The position numbers were made by a program, and so were the translations under genes. From Bacteroidales bacterium (GTDB lineage: Bacteria; Bacteroidota; Bacteroidia; Bacteroidales; UBA932), in the NCBI GenBank assembly GCA_015060245.1, contig SUYU01000004.1:81658-145657 (forward strand): DNA of 64,000 bases, in the 5' to 3' direction. The notes below the pieces were generated by a model that had not been told where the DNA came from, ran no database searches, and saw only the letters and a list, made by a program, of their open reading frames with translations. The stretch's first letter is position 1, and every line of letters begins with the position of its first letter. Positions 56,130 through 64,000 of this stretch are shown here, one piece after another.

Positions 56130-56244
56130 AATGTGGTCTCCTAAAAATGTCTATTATGCTTTTTCTTGAAACAGCAAAGATAGATATTTTTAAGGCTTGT
56201 TATTCCAATTTTCCAAATTTTTACCTCATTTTACAGACAAAAAA

Positions 56245-56275
56245 TTACCTCTGTTGCAATTCGCAACAGAGGTAA
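56245..56275 (-). terminator. Terminator of the V-type ATPase operon
   Basis: TTACCTCTGTTGC-AATTC-GCAACAGAGGTAA, perfect 13-bp stem preceded by an A-tract on the plus strand. Confidence 0.85.
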
Positions 56276-56317
56276 CGGTAAATTGTAACTCCTTTGTTCC
56301 GGAATATTCTGATCAAA

Positions 56318-56794
<477 letters not shown>

Positions 56795-56848
56795 TTAATC
56801 TTTTTTTATCTCCCGACAATTATGTTTTGTCCCTGTCGGGAAGGGAGT

Positions 56849-58645
56849 CTATTTTTTCTCTGCTTTTTTAAGAGGGTTATATGCACGTCCTCCACCTTCA
56901 AATCCTGCATTCTTGTAGAACTCAATGAAAGTAAGACGCAACGGGTGTACAAATGCTCCAAGACTTGAAAGCAGCATTACAAATGTGTGGCCTATGATAA
57001 GCATTATTATCATGAGCAACCAACCGATGTAAGGCACTTCACCCAGAGTCATGGATATTGAGTTTATCACAAATCCAAGGATACCGCCTGATGTTGCAAG
57101 TCCGAAGAGACGGATATATGACAATACATCACCAAATACACCTGTAGAATCATACAGCGTAAATGTTCCCTTGAACAATCTTACAATAGGATTCTTTGCA
57201 TCTGAACCGAAGAGCACTATAAGCGCAAGGCCTGCGATTCCAATGTAGTTTACAAATGCAGGGTAATCAAATCCTGCCTCAACCGAGGCATAGGCAAGAG
57301 TTGCCCACGCTATTGAAACTGCCCAACCAAGACTGTTCAGACCAACCCTGTAGTTCTTCTTTATAAGGTTGTATACACATTGTATAAGTCTGGCAACTAT
57401 TATTTGGAATATACCGAACAATATTGCGAACCAGAACATCTGCATATCATTGAAGAAGAGTTCCGTAATGTTTTGCGGAATAGGGAAGAGTTCATACAGT
57501 TTGGCACCGAAGAAGGTTCCGCTGAGAGCCGGCATGATTACAGTACCCAATCCAAGCCATGCAATCAGTTTTCCATAGTTTGCATACTTCGGCATTTTGA
57601 AATTCACAAACAGGCCTGCCAAAATAAGCACAAGTCCGTATCCCATGTCTCCAAGACAGAATCCGAAGAAGAGCATGTAAAATGGAGCATAGAACATTGT
57701 AAGGTCAAGTTCTCCATATTTAGGAAGCATATAGAGTTCTCCAATAGGCTCATACAACTTTGCAAAGAAGTTGTTTTTGAGTTTGATAGGAGGGTTGTCC
57801 TCATTTTTTGCCTCTTCCTTGAGATAATACACATTCTGCTCTTCAAGGAATTTTACCACACTCTCATCAATATCTGTAGGGGCAAATGCCTCAAAGATGG
57901 CAATAGTATTGTCGGCCTTTTTTGAAGATCCTTCATTGGCGAGGTAGAGATCAAGGTCAGCAAAGAGTTCCTCTTTCCTCTCTTCTATATCGTCAATGCA
58001 GTTTGTAAGGGCAAGAAGAGTTGATTTGCATGAAGCCATTTTCTCTTCTGCCGCTTTGATTTCATCAAGCAATACATCTGCAGATGTTTGTGGAAAAGTT
58101 GCCTCCTGTACAGGCAATGAAGGCTTTTCATCATTCTGTGCAAGGATTACAAGATAGATCTTGCCTTCAGTTGCATTTACAGTGAATATCGGCCACTCAT
58201 TTTCCCACTCTTTCTCATATTTGGCCTTTGAGGCAGTATAGAAGAGCGGTTTATAGCCAAGAGCCTTTATATCAGAGATATTCTTTTCTGTAAAGGCTCC
58301 CCAAGGTTCCGCCATCTTGTATTCGGCCTTAAGGAGTGCAAGATTGTTCTTGGTACGCTCTATCTCAGCCGAAAGTTCCTGATATCTCTTTACAGGATTC
58401 TCTGTCAGTGGCTTTTCTGCAGGAATTGTAACCTTTGCAGCCAAGGATTCATCCTTAAGGCGTTTCAATGCCTTTGCTGCAGAGTTATACTGTGCAATCT
58501 CCTCAAATTTCTCCATTGAGAATGAGTCAATTGCGCGTTTTTGTCGGGTGACGTCTACAACACCAATCTCCTGGAGGCTTTTTAGAAAAGCATCTGCCTC
58601 TTTGTGAAATATCACAAATGAGTATTTTGTCATTTTCTTAATCAT
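56849..58645 (-). CDS. V-type ATP synthase subunit I
   Basis: N-terminal coiled-coil stator; FGFCLGDMGYGLVLILAGL; VLSYIRLFGLATSGGILGFVINSI. Confidence 0.95.
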   Translation of the reverse strand: MIKKMTKYSFVIFHKEADAFLKSLQEIGVVDVTRQKRAIDSFSMEKFEEIAQYNSAAKALKRLKDESLAAKVTIPAEKPLTENPVKRYQELSAEIERTKNNLALLKAEYKMAEPWGAFTEKNISDIKALGYKPLFYTASKAKYEKEWENEWPIFTVNATEGKIYLVILAQNDEKPSLPVQEATFPQTSADVLLDEIKAAEEKMASCKSTLLALTNCIDDIEERKEELFADLDLYLANEGSSKKADNTIAIFEAFAPTDIDESVVKFLEEQNVYYLKEEAKNEDNPPIKLKNNFFAKLYEPIGELYMLPKYGELDLTMFYAPFYMLFFGFCLGDMGYGLVLILAGLFVNFKMPKYANYGKLIAWLGLGTVIMPALSGTFFGAKLYELFPIPQNITELFFNDMQMFWFAILFGIFQIIVARLIQCVYNLIKKNYRVGLNSLGWAVSIAWATLAYASVEAGFDYPAFVNYIGIAGLALIVLFGSDAKNPIVRLFKGTFTLYDSTGVFGDVLSYIRLFGLATSGGILGFVINSISMTLGEVPYIGWLLMIIMLIIGHTFVMLLSSLGAFVHPLRLTFIEFYKNAGFEGGGRAYNPLKKAEKK

Positions 58646-59249
58646 TGTTCTCTTCCTCCTCTTCTTGTTGGTGTCGGGTTTTAACTATTTTCTGAGATGC
58701 TTTTGAAAGATTCTCTTCATCTTCCATATATCTCTTGATTTTTCTAATTGCCTCCTGATAGCCTGGAATCTGAACCTTTTCGTAAAGATTTACCTTTTGG
58801 GTTGTCTTTTTACGTGTATAGTCAAGTATACGCATTTTTTCAAGGTATATCTCCGATTCAATTCCAATCTGGGCCAACTGCTGAAGAATTTCAACTCCAT
58901 CTGTGTACCAAAGCGGTTTTTTGAATATGTCAAACTTGTTGACTTCGTAAACCACATCCACAAGTGCCGGAGTCTTTACACCTGCAATCTTTTCAGTCTT
59001 GAGGATAACATCCTTTACTGTTATAAGACCCGGTGTGAATTCATTCCATAGTGCAGCCAAATACTCGTAGGCTTTTAAAGAGGCAGTTAATTTTTCCATA
59101 AGGTCATCGCTCATGGCCTTTGCACGCTTGACCTCGACCCTAAGCGCACTCTCCTTGTTCTTGAGGGTAGGGAGCGCATTGGTCCTGATCTTAAGTTGCT
59201 TGTTAAGGTCATTCAGTGATGTCTTGTTATATTGGAATTTTATTGCCAT
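58638..59249 (-). CDS. V-type ATP synthase subunit D
   Basis: LNKQLKIRTNALPTLKNKESALRVEVKRAK coiled coil; correct operon position. Confidence 0.92.
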   Translation of the reverse strand: MAIKFQYNKTSLNDLNKQLKIRTNALPTLKNKESALRVEVKRAKAMSDDLMEKLTASLKAYEYLAALWNEFTPGLITVKDVILKTEKIAGVKTPALVDVVYEVNKFDIFKKPLWYTDGVEILQQLAQIGIESEIYLEKMRILDYTRKKTTQKVNLYEKVQIPGYQEAIRKIKRYMEDEENLSKASQKIVKTRHQQEEEEENND

Positions 59250-59255
59250 AAGTTA

Positions 59256-60581
59256 TCAGTTATTGCCTTTCCAGTATTTGTCAACAAGGTTTTGTTTGAT
59301 ACCCAACTCTTCCGGTTTGAAATATTTGCCAAACAGTTCCCATGCAGTGTCAAGCATCTGGTCAATCTTGATGTTAACGTCAATTGCAAGAAGTTTTGTT
59401 GAGTAGTCCTTTGCGTAGTCGAGACAGCGCAAGTCGTAGTCACTCAAATCAAAACCGTTCTCCAGTTTGGTCTTGGCGTTTGCAGCATCTGCGAACAGAC
59501 GCACACCTGTGTTCATTACCTGGCCGTGATCCTCTCTTGTCTGTTTTCCGATTACCAACTGTTTCAGACGTGACAACGAACGGAACGGGTCAATGATAAC
59601 CTTTCCTGTATCGGAGTCTGTCCTCAAGAACAACTGGCCCTCTGTGATGTAACCGGTGTTGTCCGGAATGGCGTGGGTAATGTCGCCGTCGTTCAAGGTA
59701 GTAACGGCAATGATTGTGATTGAACCGCCGTCTGGAAGTTGTACGGCCTTCTCGTAGATCTTTGCAAGGTCTGAATACAATGAACCAGGCATTGAATCTT
59801 TTGAAGGAATCTGGTCCATACGGTTACTAACAATCGACAATGCATCGGCATAAAGGGTCATGTCTGTAAGAAGCACAAGTACCTTCTCGTTCTTGTCAAC
59901 AGCAAAATACTCGGCTGCTGTAAGAGCCATATCAGGAATAAGCAGACGCTCTACCGGAGGCTGCTCGGTTGTGTTTACAAAACTGATGATCTTGTTCAAT
60001 GCGCCGGCATTCTCAAACATCTGTTTGAAATAGAGGTAGTCGTCATTGGTAAGACCCATACCGCCAAGGATAATCTTGTCTACATCGGCTCTCAACGCAA
60101 CGTTGGCCATAACCTGGTTGTAAGGCTGGTCAGGGTTGGCGAAGAAAGGAATTTTCTGTCCTGAAACAAGGGTGTTGTTAAGGTCAATTCCCGCAATACC
60201 GGTAGGGATAAGTTGTGAAGGCTGTTTTCTTCTGTAAGGGTTTACGCTTGGACCTCCGATGAATCTCTTTTCTCCCTCTACACGCGGACCATTGTCAATA
60301 GGATCTCCGTAAGCATTGAAGAAACGGCCGGCAAGTTGCTCGCTCACATTAAGTGCAGGCGGTTCTCCAAAGAAGATTACCTCAGAGTCTGTAGGAATAC
60401 CCTCTGTTCCCGAAAATACCTGCAGGGTAACAAGGTCTCCCTTGATTTTTACCACTTGAGCCAACCTTCCGTCCACGGTAGCAAGCTCATCATTTGATAC
60501 CCCTTGTGCCTTTAGGGCAACTGTAGCCTTTGTAATGGCCTCCAATTGGGTATATATTCTTTGAAATGCTTTAGTTGTCAT
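59256..60581 (-). CDS. V-type ATP synthase subunit B
   Basis: LIPTGIAGIDLNNTLVSGQKIPFFANPDQPYNQV; VLLTDMTLYADALSIVSNRMDQIPSKDSMPGSLYSDLAKIYEKA. Confidence 0.97.
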   Translation of the reverse strand: MTTKAFQRIYTQLEAITKATVALKAQGVSNDELATVDGRLAQVVKIKGDLVTLQVFSGTEGIPTDSEVIFFGEPPALNVSEQLAGRFFNAYGDPIDNGPRVEGEKRFIGGPSVNPYRRKQPSQLIPTGIAGIDLNNTLVSGQKIPFFANPDQPYNQVMANVALRADVDKIILGGMGLTNDDYLYFKQMFENAGALNKIISFVNTTEQPPVERLLIPDMALTAAEYFAVDKNEKVLVLLTDMTLYADALSIVSNRMDQIPSKDSMPGSLYSDLAKIYEKAVQLPDGGSITIIAVTTLNDGDITHAIPDNTGYITEGQLFLRTDSDTGKVIIDPFRSLSRLKQLVIGKQTREDHGQVMNTGVRLFADAANAKTKLENGFDLSDYDLRCLDYAKDYSTKLLAIDVNIKIDQMLDTAWELFGKYFKPEELGIKQNLVDKYWKGNN

Positions 60582-62322
60582 GGTTGATTGCTTTATTTAG
60601 TTGCTCAAGATATTTATCAAAGTCAGCGCTCTTGTAAACTGAATAGTTCATCTGGCGCATTATGTTAATTATATTTTTGTAGAATGCTCCACAATCCTCA
60701 AAGTTCTCGAACTCTACCGGAGTATCGCATACCTCCAAAACCTTTTTAAGCATGAACTCCTGACGGTCCATTGGTGTAGAACAGTCAATTGAGTCAAAAG
60801 CATCCTGCTGAAGGATAATGAAGTCAATGAGTTCGCTCTTCCAGTATCTCATGTGGTACTCCATTGGAACACCGTCATCACCAAGGATGTTGATCTGCTC
60901 ATAGGCCTCTTTTCCTCTCAAAATCAAGTTTTTGGCTTTGTTTACATTCTCAACCCATTTTGAATCTACAGTCTTGTTCAGATACTCTGCAATCTCAGGA
61001 TAGTCAAGATATTTGGAGTATGAGTCAATCGGGTCAACTGCAGGGTATCTCTTTCTGTCGGCACGGCTCTGGTTAAGTGCGTAGAAGCAGCGTGCAGCCT
61101 TTTTGGTAGACTCGGTTACAGGCTCCTTAAGGTTACCGCCGGCAGGTGATACAGTACCGATGAATGTTACAGAACCGGTTTTGCCGTTATTGAGTGTTAC
61201 AATACCTGCCCTTGCATAGAAGTTTGAGATGATTGCAGGAAGGTCAACAGGGAATGCGTCTGCACCCGGAAGTTCCTCCATTCTGTTTGACATCTCCCTA
61301 AGAGCCTGAGCCCAACGCGAAGTGGAGTCTGCAAGCAAAAGCACTTTAAGACCCATTGCGCGGTAGTACTCTCCAATGGTCATTGCTGTGTATACAGATG
61401 CCTCACGGGCAGCCACCGGCATGTTTGATGTATTACAGATGATTGTAGTTCTCTCCATAAGGCTGCGGCCTGTTCTTGCATCTATCAATTCAGGGAACTC
61501 TGCAAAAATCTCCACAACCTCGTTGGCACGCTCACCGCAGGCCGCCATGATGATTACATCTGCTTCGCCCTGTTTTGCAATTGCATGCTGAAGTACTGTC
61601 TTGCCACAACCGAAAGGTCCTGGAATGAAACCTGTACCGCCCTCCGCCATTGGGTTGAGTGTATCAATACATCTCACACCTGTCTCCATAATTTTGTATG
61701 GACGAGGTTTCTCCTTGTATCCTCCGATGGCAACCTTTACCGGCCATTTCTGTACCATTGTTATGTTGTGCTCCTCACCGGTTTCATCAGTTACTACTGC
61801 TATTGTGTCAGTTACCTTGTAGTTTCCTGCCTTTGCAACGGATTTTACTGTGTAGTCACCCTTGAAACTGAAAGGTACCATTATCTTATGGGGCAACCAT
61901 CCCTCTTTTACCTCTCCAAGCCAATCAGCAGCCACTACCTTGTCGCCAGGTTGGGCAATAGGGGTGAACTCCCATTGTTTTTCCATATCAATAGGAGAGG
62001 TGTATTCTCCTTTTGTCAAAAATACTCCGGTCATTGTGGCAAGGTTGTTCTGCAAACCGTCGTAGTTGCTTGAAAGAAGGCCTGGAGCCAATGTTGCCTC
62101 AAGCATGTGGCCCATAAACTCTACGTCATTACCTTTCTTTACACCACGTGTGCTCTCGTAAACCTGAACTGATGCGCTCTTGCCGTTTACCTTTATGACC
62201 TCTGCCATCAGCCTGGTATCTCCAAGCCTGATATAGCATATTTCATTCTGTGCAACGGGACCATTGACCTCTACTGTAATCAGGTTGGCAATGATGCCCG
62301 TAACTTTTCCTGTGGTATTCAT
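60571..62322 (-). CDS. V-type ATP synthase subunit A (catalytic)
   Basis: Walker A GPFGCGKTVLQH; ADSTSRWAQALREMSNRMEELPGADAFPVDLPAIISNFYARAG. Confidence 0.97.
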   Translation of the reverse strand: MNTTGKVTGIIANLITVEVNGPVAQNEICYIRLGDTRLMAEVIKVNGKSASVQVYESTRGVKKGNDVEFMGHMLEATLAPGLLSSNYDGLQNNLATMTGVFLTKGEYTSPIDMEKQWEFTPIAQPGDKVVAADWLGEVKEGWLPHKIMVPFSFKGDYTVKSVAKAGNYKVTDTIAVVTDETGEEHNITMVQKWPVKVAIGGYKEKPRPYKIMETGVRCIDTLNPMAEGGTGFIPGPFGCGKTVLQHAIAKQGEADVIIMAACGERANEVVEIFAEFPELIDARTGRSLMERTTIICNTSNMPVAAREASVYTAMTIGEYYRAMGLKVLLLADSTSRWAQALREMSNRMEELPGADAFPVDLPAIISNFYARAGIVTLNNGKTGSVTFIGTVSPAGGNLKEPVTESTKKAARCFYALNQSRADRKRYPAVDPIDSYSKYLDYPEIAEYLNKTVDSKWVENVNKAKNLILRGKEAYEQINILGDDGVPMEYHMRYWKSELIDFIILQQDAFDSIDCSTPMDRQEFMLKKVLEVCDTPVEFENFEDCGAFYKNIINIMRQMNYSVYKSADFDKYLEQLNKAINHDN

Positions 62323-62326
62323 ATAT

Positions 62327-62941
62327 TTACTCTATTATTTTATTTTCTATTCCCTGGAATGTGCCTCTTACCTCATCCACCAATTTGCGGAACATCTCCC
62401 TGCCGGTCTCCCTGTCAAGTTTGTTCCATCTGTCAATAAGTTTGCCTTTAGCAAGAAATGCAAGGATAACATCCATACTGAAGATGCCGTACGGGTTGAG
62501 TTCTGTGATATAATCCCATTTGAACTTGTCCAGTTGCTGCTCTTTTTCAAGGATGTTCCTGTTGGCAAAGATTTCACCAAGCCTGGTGAGTTGCTCTTCT
62601 GTAAGGTCAAGTGTTGACTCCATGTTGGCCAAAACCTTGTATGAGTCACCCTCCCTTCCCAATTTCTGCGCTACAAAATCAACTTTCCTGTTTCTGATTT
62701 CAAGGTCCAATGCAAAATACTTCCTGATGAATCCGTTTTTGCATTTCATTGCAGCCCTGTAGAAATGTGGGGTAAGGTTCTCCTCCTTTGTGCCAAAATC
62801 AAACCACTCAATGAAGCGTCTGTCCTTATCTGTACTGCTGGTGTAAATGGATTCCCTTATGGCATCATAATCAAATCCCTTGTTCTCAGAATTGAGAATA
62901 AGTTCAGGCAAGCCGGCAATAATGTAGTGATAATTTCCCAT
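62327..62941 (-). CDS. DUF2764 family protein of the V-type ATPase operon
   Basis: MGNYHYIIAGLPELILNS...; position between subunits E and A typical of DUF2764. Confidence 0.85.
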   Translation of the reverse strand: MGNYHYIIAGLPELILNSENKGFDYDAIRESIYTSSTDKDRRFIEWFDFGTKEENLTPHFYRAAMKCKNGFIRKYFALDLEIRNRKVDFVAQKLGREGDSYKVLANMESTLDLTEEQLTRLGEIFANRNILEKEQQLDKFKWDYITELNPYGIFSMDVILAFLAKGKLIDRWNKLDRETGREMFRKLVDEVRGTFQGIENKIIE

Positions 62942-62960
62942 TATTGTTGATCATTAAGTG

Positions 62961-63569
62961 TTAGCCAAAAAGAAGTTCCCTTGTTTTAGGTCTTAAGTAT
63001 TCAGATATTATGTTCTCAAAATCCTTGTCTGTAAAACTTATCATGTAACCCTCACCTTTAGGGCCAATCTTGAATCCGCCAGCCACACTTCTGCTGAACT
63101 GGATATCAATTCCTGCCTTGCATGCCTGTGCAAGTTTTTCCTGTGCAAATTTTTCAAGTTCAGCCTTTTTGTCTGCCGGAAGAATTACCTCAAGAGCCAC
63201 AGGCTCTGATGATGCCGGATTGAATGCTGATACAATTGATGCCAGAATGGTCTTTATGAACTCAGTATCCTGAACAGCCTCTTTTACAGATTTGAGTGAT
63301 TTTGAAACTATTACACTCTCTATTTGTTGCTTTACAGCGGTAAATGCCTGTGATGATGCCATCTTGATGTCGTTCTCGGTCTTTGCCTTGAGTTCCGCAG
63401 CATCATCCTGTGCCTTTTTGATGATTGCTTCGGCCTCCTCTTTAGCCTTTGCTATAATCTGGGCAGCCTCATTTTTGGCATTTGCCTTCATCTGTTCGGC
63501 CTCTTGCTTGCCTTTTGACAAACCTTCGTTGTAGAGTTTGTCTGTTAACTCCTGAAGTTTATTTTGCAT
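62961..63569 (-). CDS. V-type ATP synthase subunit E
   Basis: Ala/Lys/Glu-rich N-terminal coiled coil (KQEAEQMKANAKNEAAQIIAKAKEEAEAIIKKAQ) and a C-terminal GFKIGPKGEGYMISFTDKDFENIISEYLRPKTRELLF domain. Confidence 0.92.
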   Translation of the reverse strand: MQNKLQELTDKLYNEGLSKGKQEAEQMKANAKNEAAQIIAKAKEEAEAIIKKAQDDAAELKAKTENDIKMASSQAFTAVKQQIESVIVSKSLKSVKEAVQDTEFIKTILASIVSAFNPASSEPVALEVILPADKKAELEKFAQEKLAQACKAGIDIQFSRSVAGGFKIGPKGEGYMISFTDKDFENIISEYLRPKTRELLFG

Positions 63570-63820
63570 ATGGTTAACCTCCTAAATTTTATTATCCACC
63601 AAAGTTAACAATTTATTTAAAACCAACGGATATTTATAAATTCTTTTGTGCCCTTTTTATCATATTTTGGGATAAATATGAAGATAATTTGTGTTTATGC
63701 TTAATTATTGTCATGTTACAATCCGCAAGAAGGTTTGAATTTGATTCAGCAAATGATGTTTCAATGAGCGATGAGTATTGCAATTTAAATCTGCGAGGAG
63801 TGACTTATGTCATACAAGAA

Positions 63821-63850
63821 AAGAAGGCAACCCTTCGGGATTGCCTTCTT
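63821..63850 (-). terminator. Hairpin downstream of the oadB-like gene
   Basis: AAGAAGGCAA-CCCTTCGGGA-TTGCCTTCTT, perfect 10-bp stem with an extended CCC/GGG tip. Confidence 0.7.
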
Positions 63851-63878
63851 GAATATGGTTGTCTGTCAAAAGGACTTC

Positions 63879-64000
63879 TTAACCAAGGAATGCAAGCAAG
63901 ATACCTGCAGCAACAGCACTACCGATCACACCTGCCACGTTAGGACCCATGGCATGCATCAACAAGAAGTTTGTTTTGTCATATTCCAAACCTACGTTGT
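63879..64000 (-). CDS. Na+-translocating decarboxylase beta subunit (OadB/GcdB-like), C-terminal fragment at the window edge
   Basis: Minus strand translates ...[39 protein letters not shown], the conserved C-terminus of OadB/GcdB/MmdB. 5' part lies outside the window. Confidence 0.88.
   Translation of the reverse strand, partial: NVGLEYDKTNFLLMHAMGPNVAGVIGSAVAAGILLAFLG

Noticed and set aside
63689-63943. 84 aa plus-strand ORF (MCLCLIIVMLQSARRFEFDSAND...)
   Set aside because: Reads through the terminator hairpin into the antisense of the oadB-like 3' end; no recognisable family.

Overview
This is a 64 kb chromosomal window that looks like a Bacteroidales (Bacteroidota) genome. The evidence is TAnnTTTG-type -7 promoter boxes, gene content (NamZ/DUF1343, C69 dipeptidase, TIGR02757, RpmE2, and a V-type ATPase operon with DUF2764) and a small 4.5S SRP RNA. 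From left to right: (1) an AT-rich surface-polysaccharide locus (~1-8.7 kb) with a TupA-like ATP-grasp fragment, a decayed hexapeptide acyltransferase, GT4, nucleotidyltransferase, Wzx-like flippase, GT2, GT8 and GT2, interrupted by a two-gene HATPase + STAS-like (DUF4325) module; (2) rmuC, a Ca/Na antiporter and an LMW-PTP; (3) a compact minus-strand fatty-acid/aryl-polyene-like operon (acyltransferase, KS, ACP, two hot-dog dehydratases, MMPL exporter, CrtI-like oxidoreductase, FabG, LolA); (4) carAB, a C69 dipeptidase, LysO, MltG, a LysM-glucosaminidase, cdd, ffs, mnmA, an MBL hydrolase, a RsmI-like methyltransferase, folB, mtaB, tamB, tsaD, an FAD oxidoreductase, a SlyD-like FKBP, nhaC, pmbA/tldD, an M14 peptidase, TIGR02757, rpmE2, a Bax inhibitor-1 protein, namZ and glmM; (5) a V-type ATPase operon (E-DUF2764-A-B-D-I-K) whose K subunit carries a Na+-site-like signature; (6) the 3' end of an oadB/gcdB-like Na+-pump subunit at the right edge. 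There is no CRISPR array, rRNA, transposase or convincing tRNA. The observations most worth follow-up are the HATPase+STAS module, the reduced polyene/lipid operon, the Na+ V-ATPase with DUF2764, heptanucleotide repeats abutting the mltG start codon, and recurrent head-to-head -7 boxes in the divergent intergenic regions. All family calls come from reading motifs; no database search was run.
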